A stretch of 64,000 bases of DNA from Curtobacterium herbarum (GCF_016907335.1 NZ_JAFBBT010000001.1:1922001-1986000); one strand, 5' to 3'. Shown: positions 35,513 through 44,868, counted from the first letter of the stretch. Notes: generated by a model not told the origin, from the letters alone. Numbers and translations are program-made.

Positions 35513-37050
35513 TTCTTGACCTCCTGCAGGTCGTAGTCGGTGTCGGTGCGGGCGATGCCGGCAGCGAACGCCGCCAGGCTGTCGGCACGGGAGTTGAGTC
35601 GCCAGTCGTTCGTGGTGCGGGCACCGTCGACGACCGTGGTGGCGGTCTCGCTGAAGTACGCGAACCCGATGACGTCCGAGTTGGCGGGGTCGGCGAGGGC
35701 GTCGAACAGCGAGTCGATCCACTGCGACTTCTGCCCGTTCGACACGGCGGCACCGGTCTCGGTCGCGCCGATCTCGCTGAGCAGGATGTGCTTGCCGGGT
35801 GCGACCTGCCGGATCTGCTCGAGCGTGCGACCGAAGGTGGTGGCGAAGGTCGGGGTCTCCTCGGCCTTGCGGTAGTACCCGCTCATGCCGACCCAGTCGA
35901 CGTAGTCCGCGCCCGGGTAGTACGCCCGCATGTAGTCGACGGTCTGGTACTTCGCGTTCCCCAGGGCGTCGATGCGGGTCGGCGACCAGTTCCAGATGAC
36001 GTAGTCGTTCGCACCCTCGCGCTGGAACACGTCGTGCACGTGCTTCCACATCGCCACGTACGAGCCCGGTGCGTTCTTCTGGTCGGTGCCGTCGGACCAG
36101 TTGTACCAACTGCCGTTCATCTCGTGGTCGAGACGGATCACGACGGGCTGCCCGTTCGCCTTGAGGGCGTCGGCGTACTTCGTCAGGTAGTCGTCGAACG
36201 CGCCACCGGTGATGTCGGCGTTCGAGTACCCGGCGACGAACGGCTGGTCGTTGCCGGTCGTGGCCGGCCGGGTCTCCCACGTGAGCATCGGGATGCGACC
36301 GTTGTTCCACGACCGCTGCACGGCGCCGACGTTGAAGTCCTGGTCGAATCCCTGGAAGTAGCCGACCATGTTCGTCGCCTTGCCGACCTGCCGTGACACC
36401 TCGTCGTACTCGGCCCAGTTGAAGGGCGACTGCGCGGTGTACAGGCCGTACCAGCGGGACTGCTGGGCGAGGACCTCGGCCTTGGTCGGGACGTCGACCG
36501 GGGTGCCGGGGTCCGGGTCGGTCGAGGGACCACCGTTGCCGGGCGCGACGGTCGGGCCACCGCCCTGACCGGAGCCGCCGGAGGTGGAGCCGGCCGCCTT
36601 GCCCGCCGTGACCGTCGTGCCGGAGGAGGACGAGCCTCCCGAACCGGACCCGGCCCCGTGGCCGGAGCCGTGCGCCGACGCTGCGGAGCGGGCGTGCCCG
36701 AGCTGCGACCGCAGGTCCGCGATCTGCGCCTTGAGCTGGGTGACCTGGTCACCGCGTGAGCCGGACTGCGCCGTGGTGCTCTGCAGCTTCCCCTCGAGCT
36801 TCCAGATCCGCTGCTGCGCGGCCGCGAGCTTCGCCTGCATGGCGTCGACGTCGGCCGACGGCTCCTGCTTGGTCGGGACGCCGAGCGCCCGGTTGACCGC
36901 GGTGGAGACCGGTCCGGAGGGCGAGATCCAGATGGACCAGGTGATGAGGGCGAGGACGGCGACGATGGCCGCCATGCCGAGCGCGGTGCGCTTGGCGTGC
37001 TTGGTGGAGGGTGCCCACCAGGCGGACGAGGGGCGGTCGAGATCAGACAA
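35509..37050 (-). CDS. membrane-anchored GH26-like glycoside hydrolase
   Basis: 513 aa. One N-terminal transmembrane helix (about 25-45, ALGMAAIVAVLALITWSIW), an extracytoplasmic coiled coil (about 65-110, AKLAAAQQRIWKLEGKL), a Gly/Ser-rich linker and a catalytic (beta/alpha)8 domain from about 190. VIRLDHEMNGSWYNW carries the probable acid/base Glu310, and ILLSEIG the probable nucleophile Glu426, the GH26 (beta-mannanase/lichenase-type) layout. Hydrolases like this in polysaccharide operons trim or release the polymer; the substrate is unknown. Start: TTG at 37050 with GGAGG 9 nt upstream, overlapping the GT2 stop by 8 nt; no ATG or GTG fits better. Confidence 0.8.
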   Translation of the reverse strand: MSDLDRPSSAWWAPSTKHAKRTALGMAAIVAVLALITWSIWISPSGPVSTAVNRALGVPTKQEPSADVDAMQAKLAAAQQRIWKLEGKLQSTTAQSGSRGDQVTQLKAQIADLRSQLGHARSAASAHGSGHGAGSGSGGSSSSGTTVTAGKAAGSTSGGSGQGGGPTVAPGNGGPSTDPDPGTPVDVPTKAEVLAQQSRWYGLYTAQSPFNWAEYDEVSRQVGKATNMVGYFQGFDQDFNVGAVQRSWNNGRIPMLTWETRPATTGNDQPFVAGYSNADITGGAFDDYLTKYADALKANGQPVVIRLDHEMNGSWYNWSDGTDQKNAPGSYVAMWKHVHDVFQREGANDYVIWNWSPTRIDALGNAKYQTVDYMRAYYPGADYVDWVGMSGYYRKAEETPTFATTFGRTLEQIRQVAPGKHILLSEIGATETGAAVSNGQKSQWIDSLFDALADPANSDVIGFAYFSETATTVVDGARTTNDWRLNSRADSLAAFAAGIARTDTDYDLQEVKK

Positions 37051-38614
37051 TGAGGAACGCCTCCAGAGCGAAGACCGCGATCCCGATGAGGTAGGGGATC
37101 GCTGCGTACGGGTTGAGTCGGCGGCGTGCGGGCTTCGCCGCACGCTGCGGGGCACGGTCGGTCGCGGTGGCGACATCACGGCGGGTGGCGAGCACGGTCG
37201 AGGTGGAGGCCGTGGTCGCGTCCGGTCCGAACAGTTCGTCGAACGCGCGGTCGACGTCGGCCTGGTCGGCCGGTCGGCCGGTCGGGGACGTCAGTGCACG
37301 GTCCACCGGGCTCATCGGCACGGTCGCGCCGGTGAGCTGCGGCTGCGCCGGGTCCTCCTCCATCGGTCCACCGGCGTACGCGCCGGCCCGGGTCCCCCAG
37401 CCGCTGGCGTGGGCCAGGCGGAAGAAGCCGATGAGCCGGATCGGCATGAGGAAGAACGTCGACACGATGATGAACATCGGCAGCCGGAAGAAGTCGGAGG
37501 GCTTCTCGGCCAGGTGCCGCATCTGACGGATCGCCATGCTCAGCACGCTGGAGACCACCATGAGTCCGGCCACGTAGACGAAGCCGGTGGAGAAGCCGTA
37601 CTGGTGCAGGATCCCCTGGTAGAGGTTCTGCCCCTGCCCGGTGAGCGCCCGGTAGATCCAGCCCGCGATCACGCCGAAGAGCATGAACGGCAGGATGATG
37701 TCGGTCACGAAGAACATCGCCAGGATCGGCGCGTGGCCGAGCATCCAGGGCAGCATCCGCAGCGTGTTGTACTGCGAGCCGCGGGCCCAGCGGAGCTGCT
37801 GCTTGAACAGCTTCTTCACCTGCAGCGGAGCGTCCGTGTACACGAGCGACGTGTACTGGTAGACGGTCCGGTAGCCCTCCTTGAGCGTCAGGTTCGTCAG
37901 GGTCCGGTCGTCGGACACCTCGAGGAAGACGCCCATGAACTTCTCGTGCATGAACTTGTCCATGACGCGCATGAGGATGTTCCGGCGGAACGCGATCGTG
38001 CGCCCGGGCAGGCAGCCGATCTGGCCGAGGACGCTCTGCGCGGGCATCGAGTACAGCGCGCGGGAGTTCTCCAGCCAGTCCGCCCAGCGGGTGATCCAGG
38101 AGCGCTCGGGCTCGAGGATGCGCTGCCGGGTGGTGACACCGCCGACGGACTCGTCGGCGAACGGGCGGAGCAGCTCCTCGAGCGCGCCGGGCGTCCAGAC
38201 GGTGTCGGAGTCGACGAGCACGGTGATGTCGCCGTTCGACATCTCGGTGCCGACCTTGACGGCGTTGCGCTTGCCGGGGATCGGCGTGTGGGTCCAGCGG
38301 ACGAGGGGGGCGAACTCGTCGCAGACCGCCTCGAGCGCCTCGTTCCGGGCGCCGTTGATGACGACGATGATCTCGCCCGGACGCTGCTCGACCATGCGGC
38401 CGATCACGTCACGGAACAGGTCGAGCGGCTCGTCCACGACGGGCACGACGACACTCGTCGTCCCGGTGTACGTGCCGGTGAAGGGGCGGTACCGGGCGGA
38501 GAGGACGACCTTGAGCAGCCAGAGCAACCAGATCACCAGTGAGTACACGGTGAACAGGTAGAACTCGGGGTGGCCGTCGACCATCTGGCGGATCTGGAGG
38601 ATGAAGGTGAACAT
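37043..38614 (-). CDS. processive family 2 glycosyltransferase (polysaccharide synthase)
   Basis: 523 aa integral membrane synthase of the HasA/NodC/cellulose-synthase type. An N-terminal membrane helix (FYLFTVYSLVIWLLWLLK), a GT-A domain with VNGARNEAL, the metal-binding D135-S-D137 (VDSDTVWT), then SDDRTLTN and the Q272QLRW276 motif that marks processive enzymes. Four to five C-terminal helices form the export channel, followed by a cytoplasmic tail and a last hydrophobic helix. With ugd and a GH26-like hydrolase in the same operon it probably makes a glucuronate-containing exopolysaccharide; the sugar composition is inference. The ATG at 38614 follows a GGGA; a TTG 15 nt upstream is in frame. 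Confidence 0.85.
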   Translation of the reverse strand: MFTFILQIRQMVDGHPEFYLFTVYSLVIWLLWLLKVVLSARYRPFTGTYTGTTSVVVPVVDEPLDLFRDVIGRMVEQRPGEIIVVINGARNEALEAVCDEFAPLVRWTHTPIPGKRNAVKVGTEMSNGDITVLVDSDTVWTPGALEELLRPFADESVGGVTTRQRILEPERSWITRWADWLENSRALYSMPAQSVLGQIGCLPGRTIAFRRNILMRVMDKFMHEKFMGVFLEVSDDRTLTNLTLKEGYRTVYQYTSLVYTDAPLQVKKLFKQQLRWARGSQYNTLRMLPWMLGHAPILAMFFVTDIILPFMLFGVIAGWIYRALTGQGQNLYQGILHQYGFSTGFVYVAGLMVVSSVLSMAIRQMRHLAEKPSDFFRLPMFIIVSTFFLMPIRLIGFFRLAHASGWGTRAGAYAGGPMEEDPAQPQLTGATVPMSPVDRALTSPTGRPADQADVDRAFDELFGPDATTASTSTVLATRRDVATATDRAPQRAAKPARRRLNPYAAIPYLIGIAVFALEAFLIV

Positions 38615-39137
38615 CGATCCCTGCTTCAACGTTCGGGGAGATTCCGCGCCATCGGGAAATCGGGGTCGGTTCGGGTGCCTTCATTCAGGCAGATCGCAGG
38701 CAGGCACTGCAACGTGTCCCTCGTGTGGGGGTGGTCGGCACACCGAGCGGGGTACAGATCGGTCCGCCGGATGTCGGACATCCCCGTGTCCTCACTGGTG
38801 CTGACAGCAGTTCCGTGGACCGGTCCCACGGCGAGCAGCGGTCGATCAGACCCCGCCACCGACCGGGAGGCCCGTCACCGGTCCGCCGGTAATCCCCGGT
38901 CAGCAGGCAGTTCCGTTCGGTGATGAGCATGCGCGCGAGCGGCACCCGGGACGTGTTCCGAAAGGCTGGTCACAGCCTGGCAACGGTTCCGCGTCGGAAT
39001 CGACCGGGGTACGGGCCTGGCGGCAACGGGGTACGGCTCGACGGCGGCGGAAAATGTCTTCGACGACTCTTCACCTTGGTGCGGAACGCGCTGCCTCGGG
39101 CGTGTCGCACGTCCAGCGGATCCGCTCGGACCGACGC
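38615..39137. other. 523-bp gene-free interval upstream of the exopolysaccharide operon
   Basis: No convincing gene. It is less GC-rich than its surroundings, holds a 15-bp perfect palindrome (38769-38783) and a degenerate GGGAGGC-type element (about 38855-38885), and must contain the GT2 promoter and the glnE 3' end. A short plus-strand frame (38920-39150) runs into glnE antisense and lacks a ribosome-binding site. Confidence 0.7.
38769..38783. promoter_or_regulatory. 15-bp palindrome in the exopolysaccharide operon leader
   Basis: GGATGTC-G-GACATCC is perfectly self-complementary around a central G, 155 bp upstream of the GT2 start. It is a candidate dimer-binding site; the regulator is unknown. 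Confidence 0.5.
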
Positions 39138-42113
39138 TCAGGCGCCGTAGAACTCGCGTTCGAACACCTGGCGGGCACGGCGTGTCACCGCGAGGTAGTC
39201 CTCCTCGAGCTGCGACGCCGACCCCGGCGGGTACTCGAGCAGCCGGGCGATGCCCTCGAGCTGCGTCCGTTCGACCGGCAGCACGTCCGTCGTCCGGCCC
39301 GACCAGAGCACCAGCGCGCTGCGGGTCCGGGACGCGAACCGCCACGCGGCCGCCAGGCGTTCGGCGTCCTCCGGGGCGACCCAGCCGGCGTCCGTCGCGG
39401 CCTGCAGCGCCTCGAGCGTCGAGGTCGTCCGGAGCGCCGGCTGTGCCCGGCCGTGCTGGAGCTGCAGGAGCTGCACGAACCACTCCACGTCGCTCAACGA
39501 GCCGCGTCCGAGCTTCAGGTGGCGGGCGGGATCGGCGCCGCGGGGCAGCCGTTCGGACTCCACCCGGGCCTTGATGCGCCGGACCTCGCGCACCTCCCGG
39601 TCCTCGATCGCGGCGGGGTACCGGGTGCGGTCGGCCAGGTGTTCGAAGTCGCGGAGCAGCTGCTCGTCCCCCACGGCACCGCGGGCACGGAGGAGCGCCT
39701 GGGCCTCCCACGTGAGCGACCAGCGGGCGTAGTACGCCGCGTACGAGTCGAACGAGCGCACCACCGGGCCGTTCTTGCCCTCGGGACGCAGGTCGATGTC
39801 GAGGTCGAACGGGTACATGGCGTCCTCGGTCAGCCGGTTCAGCTCGCGCACGACGACCTGTGACGCCCGGGACGCGACGTCGTTCGGCACCGTCGAGGAC
39901 CGGTAGACGAACAGGACGTCCGCGTCCGAACCGAACCCGAGCTCACGCCCGCCGTACCGTCCCATCGCGACGACGCCGAACTCCAGGCCCTCCGGCGCGT
40001 CCCGCCGGGCCAGGTCGAGCGCGCCGCTCAGGGTCGCCTCGGTGACGTCGGTGAGCGCCGGACCGAGGCCGTCGACGTCCAGGTGGCCGAGCACGGCGGC
40101 CATGCCGAGCCGGAGCGTCTCCCGCCGCCGGACCCCGCGGAGGAGCGAGGCCGCGGTGTCCACGGCGTCCCCGTGCCGCGCGGTCGTCGCACCGGTCTCG
40201 GCCAGCAGTGCCGGCAGCGGTCGGGGCCTGAGGAGCGTCTCCGGCTCGTCGAGCCAGGCCACGGCCTCCGGGAAGCGTTCGAGCAGCCCGGACAGGAACG
40301 CCGACTCGCTCAGGACGGTCGTCAGGCTGTGGGCGGCACCCGAGGAGTCGCGGAGCATCCGGAGGAACCAGCTCGACTCCCCCAGCACGTCGCTGAGCCG
40401 CCGGAAGGCCAGCAGGGCCCGGTCCGGAGCGGGCCCCTCCGCCATCCACCGCAGCAGCACCGGCAGCAGGTTCCGCTGGATCGCCGCACGCCGGGTGGTG
40501 CCCTGCGTCAACGCCCGGATGTGGGTGACGGCGCCGTCCGGGTCGGCGAACCCGATGGCGGTGAGCCGGTCGCGGACCTGGTTGCTCGTCAGGACGATCT
40601 CGCCCTCGGTCGAGGCCACCGCCGCGAGCATCGGCCGGTAGAAGAGCCGCTCGTGCAGGCCCCGGACCTCGAGCTTCACCGAACGCCACCGGTCCTGCAG
40701 CGCCGACGCCGAGGACGCCAGGCGGGTCGAGCGTGCCAGGACCCGCAGTTCGTCCTCGTCGGACGGCATCAGGTGCGTGCGCTGCAGCCGCCGCAGCTGG
40801 ATGTGGTGCTCGAGGACCCGCAGCAGGGCGTAGTCGGGCCCGAAGCGTGCCGCTTCCGGCCGTCCGACGTACCCGGCGCTCGCGAGCGCGTCCATCGCCT
40901 CCAACGTGGAGCGGACCCGCACCGACTCGTCGTCACGCCCGTGCACGAGCTGCAGCAGCTGCACGGTGAACTCGACGTCGCGCAGCCCGCCGGGACCGAG
41001 CTTCAGCTGCCGGTCGACCTGGGCGTCCGGGATGTGCGCGGTCACCCGCTCCCGCATCCGCTGCACGGACTCCACGAAGCCCGGGCGCTTCGACGAGTCC
41101 CACACGAAGGGGGCCACCGCGGCGACGTAGCGTTCCCCGAGGTCCGTCGAACCGGCGATCGCCCGCGCCTTGAGCAGCGCCTGGAACTCCCACCCCTTCG
41201 CCCAGCGCTCGTAGTACGCCACGTGCGACTCGAGCGTCCGGACGAGCGCGCCGTCCTTGCCCTCGGGGCGGAGGTTCGCGTCGACCTCCCACAGGGCGGG
41301 TTCGGCGGCGAGGTCCGTGATCACGTGCGTCGCCGCGATCGCCAACCGGGTCGCGATGAGCACGGCACGGTCGGTGCTGATCGCGGGTGCGTCGTCCCCG
41401 TCGGCGGGCTCGGTGGGCTCCGTCACGAAGATCACGTCGACGTCGCTGACGTAGTTGAGTTCCCGCGCGCCGGCCTTGCCCATCGCGATCACCGCGAGCG
41501 GGGTGGCGGCGACGTCCGCGGCGGGGAACGGGAGCTCACGACGCGCGACCGTCACGGCCGCGTCGAGCGCGGCCCCGGCGAGGTCGGCGAGGCCCGCGGC
41601 GACGTCCGGGAACGCCTCGGTCGGCGACGTGTGCAGGACGTCGAACAGGGCGATCTGCGCCAGGTGTCGGCGGTAGCGGACCCGCAGACGGCGACGGGCG
41701 GTCTCACCCGAGGCACCGTCGACGGCCTCGTCGAGCGACGCGGTGTACCGCTCCTGGGACCACGGCGGGGTCACCGGCTCGCGCAGCAGGGCGAGCTCGT
41801 CCGGGCGACGCTGCAGGAACTCCGCCAACCCGATCGAGGCGCCGAGCAGCCGGATCAGCCGTTCGGTCGCACCGGCGTCGGCCAGGACCGGCCGCAGCTG
41901 CTCCGGCGCCGACTCGATCAGCCGCTCGAGTGCCAGGAGCGCGCCGTCCGGGTCCGCAGTGGCGGCCCAGACCGACTCGGCGTCCGCGATCGGGACGTGC
42001 AGGTCGGACGCGGGGCGTGCCTCCAGGGCGGCGATCCGCTCCAGCGTGCCGGACAGGTCGGCGAAGCCGAGCCGCGCCAGCTGCGAACGCGAGGTCGCCG
42101 TCCTGCTGGTCAT
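39138..42113 (-). CDS. glnE: bifunctional glutamine synthetase adenylyltransferase/adenylyl-removing enzyme
   Basis: 991 aa with two nucleotidyltransferase domains. The N-terminal (adenylyl-removing) domain has the metal pair Asp223/Asp225 in YVSDVDVIFV; the C-terminal (adenylylating) domain has Asp730/Asp732 in FGSDADVLFV. Each is followed by its helical DLRPEGKxG segment. It modifies the GlnA tyrosine (Tyr402 of the glnA at 32274) according to nitrogen status. ATG at 42113, 37 bp downstream of glnA2 on the same strand, the classic actinobacterial glnA2-glnE arrangement, so co-transcription is likely. Confidence 0.96.
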   Translation of the reverse strand: MTSRTATSRSQLARLGFADLSGTLERIAALEARPASDLHVPIADAESVWAATADPDGALLALERLIESAPEQLRPVLADAGATERLIRLLGASIGLAEFLQRRPDELALLREPVTPPWSQERYTASLDEAVDGASGETARRRLRVRYRRHLAQIALFDVLHTSPTEAFPDVAAGLADLAGAALDAAVTVARRELPFPAADVAATPLAVIAMGKAGARELNYVSDVDVIFVTEPTEPADGDDAPAISTDRAVLIATRLAIAATHVITDLAAEPALWEVDANLRPEGKDGALVRTLESHVAYYERWAKGWEFQALLKARAIAGSTDLGERYVAAVAPFVWDSSKRPGFVESVQRMRERVTAHIPDAQVDRQLKLGPGGLRDVEFTVQLLQLVHGRDDESVRVRSTLEAMDALASAGYVGRPEAARFGPDYALLRVLEHHIQLRRLQRTHLMPSDEDELRVLARSTRLASSASALQDRWRSVKLEVRGLHERLFYRPMLAAVASTEGEIVLTSNQVRDRLTAIGFADPDGAVTHIRALTQGTTRRAAIQRNLLPVLLRWMAEGPAPDRALLAFRRLSDVLGESSWFLRMLRDSSGAAHSLTTVLSESAFLSGLLERFPEAVAWLDEPETLLRPRPLPALLAETGATTARHGDAVDTAASLLRGVRRRETLRLGMAAVLGHLDVDGLGPALTDVTEATLSGALDLARRDAPEGLEFGVVAMGRYGGRELGFGSDADVLFVYRSSTVPNDVASRASQVVVRELNRLTEDAMYPFDLDIDLRPEGKNGPVVRSFDSYAAYYARWSLTWEAQALLRARGAVGDEQLLRDFEHLADRTRYPAAIEDREVREVRRIKARVESERLPRGADPARHLKLGRGSLSDVEWFVQLLQLQHGRAQPALRTTSTLEALQAATDAGWVAPEDAERLAAAWRFASRTRSALVLWSGRTTDVLPVERTQLEGIARLLEYPPGSASQLEEDYLAVTRRARQVFEREFYGA

Positions 42114-42150
42114 CGCGCGTGCGCTCCCGTGGGGTGTCGGACCGGAACGG

Positions 42151-43488
42151 TCAGAGCATGCCGAGGTTGGTGTCCAGCTCGAAGGGGGTGACCTGGTCGC
42201 GGTACCGCTTCCACTCCTGGCGCTTGTTGAGGAGCACGAAGTTGAAGACCTGCTCGCCCAGGGTCTCGGCGACGAGCTCCGAGTCCTCCATCAGCGACAG
42301 GGCGTGGTCGAGGCTGGCCGGCAGCTGGCTGTAGCCGAGTGCCTTGCGCTCCGAGTCGGACAGGCTCCAGACGTTGTCCTCGGCCTCGGCGGGGAGCTCG
42401 TAGCCCTCCTCGATGCCCTTGAGACCGGCGGCGAGCAGCAGCGAGTACGCCAGGTACGGGTTCGCGGCGGAGTCGATGCCGCGGTACTCGATCCGGGCGG
42501 ACTGGCCCTTGTTCGGCTTGTACAGCGGCACGCGGACGAGCGCGGACCGGTTGTTGTGGCCCCAGGTCACGAATGACGGGGCCTCGTCGCCACCCCAGAG
42601 ACGCTTGTACGAGTTGACGAACTGGTTCGTCACCGCGGTGATCTCCGGCGCGTGCTTGAGCACACCGGCGATGAACTGCTTGGCCGTCGGCGAGAGCTGG
42701 TACTCGCCGCCGGGCTCGTAGAACGCGTTCTGGTCGCCCTCGAAGAGCGACACGTGCGTGTGCATGCCGGAGCCGGGCTGGCCGGAGAGCGGCTTCGGCA
42801 TGAACGTCGCGTAGACGCCCTGCTCGATCGCGACCTCCTTGACGACCGTGCGGAACGTCATGATGTTGTCCGCCATCGTCAGCGCGTCGGCGTAGCGGAG
42901 GTCGATCTCGTTCTGCCCCGGGCCGGCCTCGTGGTGGCTGAACTCCACCGAGATGCCGAGGTCCTCGAGCATCCGGACCGACCGACGACGGAAGTCGTGC
43001 GCGCTGCCGCCGGGGACGTTGTCGAAGTAACCGGCCTGGTCGACGGGCTTCGGGCCGCCGTCCTTCCAGTCGCGGTCCTTGAGCAGGTAGAACTCGATCT
43101 CGGGGTGCGTGTAGAACGTGAACCCGCGGTCGCTCGCCCGGGCCAGCGTGCGCTTCAGGACGTTGCGGGGGTCGGCCACGGCGGGCTGTCCGTCCGGGGT
43201 CGTGATGTCGCAGAACATCCGCGCGGTCGGGTCGATCTCCCCGCGCCACGGCAGGATCTGGAACGTCGAGGGGTCCGGGTGCGCGAGCACGTCGGCCTCG
43301 TACGAGCGGGTCAGGCCCTCGATCGCGGAGCCGTCGAAGCCGATGCCCTCGGCGAACGCGCCCTCCACCTCGGCCGGCGCGATGGCGACCGACTTGAGGG
43401 TGCCGATCACGTCGGTGAACCAGAGTCGGATGAACTTGATCCCGCGCTCCTCGATGGTGCGGAGCACGAAGTCCGTCTGCTTGTCCAT
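42151..43488 (-). CDS. glnA2: glutamine synthetase type I, GlnA2 (GSI-alpha)
   Basis: 445 aa, about 30 residues shorter than GlnA because it lacks the GSI-beta insertion and the adenylylation tyrosine; the equivalent region reads EDNVWSLSDSERKALG. Catalytic segments GSAIEGL, HHEAGPGQNEID, SGMHTHVSL and NRSALVRVP are intact. It makes glutamine or, as in some actinobacteria, a related gamma-glutamyl product; this cannot be told from sequence. ATG at 43488 with GGAAAGG 7 nt upstream. glnE follows on the same transcript. Absence of the Tyr means GlnE does not regulate it. Confidence 0.93.
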   Translation of the reverse strand: MDKQTDFVLRTIEERGIKFIRLWFTDVIGTLKSVAIAPAEVEGAFAEGIGFDGSAIEGLTRSYEADVLAHPDPSTFQILPWRGEIDPTARMFCDITTPDGQPAVADPRNVLKRTLARASDRGFTFYTHPEIEFYLLKDRDWKDGGPKPVDQAGYFDNVPGGSAHDFRRRSVRMLEDLGISVEFSHHEAGPGQNEIDLRYADALTMADNIMTFRTVVKEVAIEQGVYATFMPKPLSGQPGSGMHTHVSLFEGDQNAFYEPGGEYQLSPTAKQFIAGVLKHAPEITAVTNQFVNSYKRLWGGDEAPSFVTWGHNNRSALVRVPLYKPNKGQSARIEYRGIDSAANPYLAYSLLLAAGLKGIEEGYELPAEAEDNVWSLSDSERKALGYSQLPASLDHALSLMEDSELVAETLGEQVFNFVLLNKRQEWKRYRDQVTPFELDTNLGML

Positions 43489-43545
43489 GCACGACCTTTC
43501 CGAGTTCAGCTGGTCGGGTCCACGACCGTTGTCACAGGCTAGTGG

Positions 43546-43731
43546 TCAACCTTCCGTGTCCGCGGCGTCGGCGCGCTCGTTGTTGGACTGGATGCGGTCC
43601 AGGGCGTGCGCGGCCTCGTCACGCGTGGCGAAGGGGCCGATGTGGTGACGGTTGGTCGACTTGAGGCCCTGCTCGACCTCGCCGGTCTTGTCGTTGTACC
43701 ACCACTGGGATTCGATGCGCTCGTCGGTCAT
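43546..43731 (-). CDS. small conserved SPOR-like protein
   Basis: 61 aa: QWWYNDKTGEVEQGLKS, then HIGPFATRDEAAHAL. The WWYN-TGEVE-GP-T-EEA pattern is a widespread small actinobacterial protein located upstream of glnA2 or beside map and resembling a mini-SPOR domain. Highly charged, no signal peptide, function unknown. It is 57 bp upstream of glnA2 on the same strand. Confidence 0.75.
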   Translation of the reverse strand: MTDERIESQWWYNDKTGEVEQGLKSTNRHHIGPFATRDEAAHALDRIQSNNERADAADTEG

Positions 43732-43784
43732 GGGGCTGACCGTACCCGGGCCGGCCCGGGTCGTCCGGACGGGCGGGCCCGGGG

Positions 43785-43840
43785 CGGCGGTGCTGGCCGG
43801 GTCGGTCCGGGTCGGCGGTGCTGGCCGGGTCGGTCCGGGT
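43785..43840. repeat. 28-bp perfect tandem duplication upstream of map
   Basis: Bases 43785-43812 and 43813-43840 are identical (unit starts CGGCGGTGCTGGCCGGGTCG). It lies between the divergent small SPOR-like gene and map. Confidence 0.85.
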
Positions 43841-43865
43841 GCGCGCGGACGTCCGGCTCCGCGTT

Positions 43866-43915
43866 CGGGAGGCGGCGGTCGGCTCCGACACGGGAGGCGG
43901 CGGTCGGTTCCGACA
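43866..43915. repeat. 25-bp tandem duplication upstream of map
   Basis: 43866-43890 and 43891-43915 differ at one base (unit starts CGGGAGGCGGCGGTCGG). The second copy ends about 10 nt before the TAGAGT -10 of map, so it carries the map -35 region. Confidence 0.8.
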
Positions 43916-43922
43916 CGCCGCT

Positions 43923-43934
43923 AGAGTGGAGCGC
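43923..43934 (+). promoter_or_regulatory. -10 element of map
   Basis: TAGAGT about 6-7 nt before the ATG at 43935, leaving no space for a Shine-Dalgarno: probably a leaderless transcript. Confidence 0.55.
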
Positions 43935-44798
43935 ATGCCACGGGACGAACACGGACACCTGACCGCTGGCCGCATCTCCCCGCAGCGGCCCGTCCCGCGG
44001 GACGTCGAGCGTCCCGAGTACGTCGGCAAGGTCGAACCGCACGAGCACGGCCTCGGCGACAGCTACACGCCGGACGAGGTCGAGCGCATCCGCACCGCGG
44101 GCCGCATCGCCTCGCAGGCCATCGACGCCGTCGGCGCGGCGATCCGCCCGGGCGTCACGACCGACGAACTCGACCGGATCGGCCACGAGTTCATCGTCGG
44201 CCACGGTGCCTACCCCTCGACGCTCGGCTACCGCGGGTACCCGAAGTCGCTCTGCTCGTCGCTGAACGAGGTGATCTGCCACGGCATCCCCGACGACACC
44301 GTGCTGCAGGACGGCGACATCGTGAACATCGACATCACCGCGTACAAGGACGGCATGCACGGCGACACCAACCGGACCTTCGTGGTCGGGCAGGTCGCGC
44401 CGGAGGTCCAGGACCTCGTCACCCGCACGGAAGAGGCGATGCACCGCGGCATCCGCGCCGTCGCCCCGGGCCGCCAGGTGAACGTGATCGGCCGCGCGAT
44501 CGAGTCGTACGCCAAGCGCTTCGGCTACGGGGTCGTCCGCGACTACACCGGACACGGCGTCGGTCGGGCCTTCCACTCCGGGCTGGTCATCCCGCACGTG
44601 GACGACGTCCGCTACGACACCGTGATCGAGCCGGGCATGGTGTTCACGATCGAACCGATGCTGACCCTCGGCGGCATCGACGCCGACATCTGGGCCGACG
44701 ACTGGACCGTCACCACGCGCGACCGCTCCTGGACGGCCCAGTTCGAGCACACGCTCCTCGTGACCGAACGCGGCACCGAACTCCTCACCGTCTCCTGA
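43935..44798 (+). CDS. map: type I methionine aminopeptidase
   Basis: 287 aa. Removes initiator Met from nascent proteins. An N-terminal extension of about 40 residues ([17 protein letters not shown]) of the actinobacterial MetAP-Ic type precedes the pita-bread fold. The metal ligands are visible in order: Asp in [11 protein letters not shown], Asp in MHGDTNRTF, His in [11 protein letters not shown], Glu in VFTIEPML and Glu in QFEHTLLV; the first catalytic His is in EVICHGIPD. Start ATG at 43935 after a TAGAGT box. ppgK follows 70 bp downstream. Confidence 0.95.
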   Translation: MPRDEHGHLTAGRISPQRPVPRDVERPEYVGKVEPHEHGLGDSYTPDEVERIRTAGRIASQAIDAVGAAIRPGVTTDELDRIGHEFIVGHGAYPSTLGYRGYPKSLCSSLNEVICHGIPDDTVLQDGDIVNIDITAYKDGMHGDTNRTFVVGQVAPEVQDLVTRTEEAMHRGIRAVAPGRQVNVIGRAIESYAKRFGYGVVRDYTGHGVGRAFHSGLVIPHVDDVRYDTVIEPGMVFTIEPMLTLGGIDADIWADDWTVTTRDRSWTAQFEHTLLVTERGTELLTVS

Positions 44799-44868
44799 TC
44801 CCCCGCGGCGCACCCGATCCCGGGACCGTGCCGGACACCCGCGTCACCTACGGAAGGCACCGCTCCCC

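Noticed and set aside
32388..35753. 1121-codon minus-strand frame spanning glnA, its spacer and ugd
   Set aside because: It is shadow sequence of glnA (antisense) joined to an out-of-frame reading of ugd; no start signal or family match.
40083..42191. 702-codon plus-strand frame opposite glnE
   Set aside because: Purely antisense to glnE, with Arg/Gln/Val-rich filler sequence.
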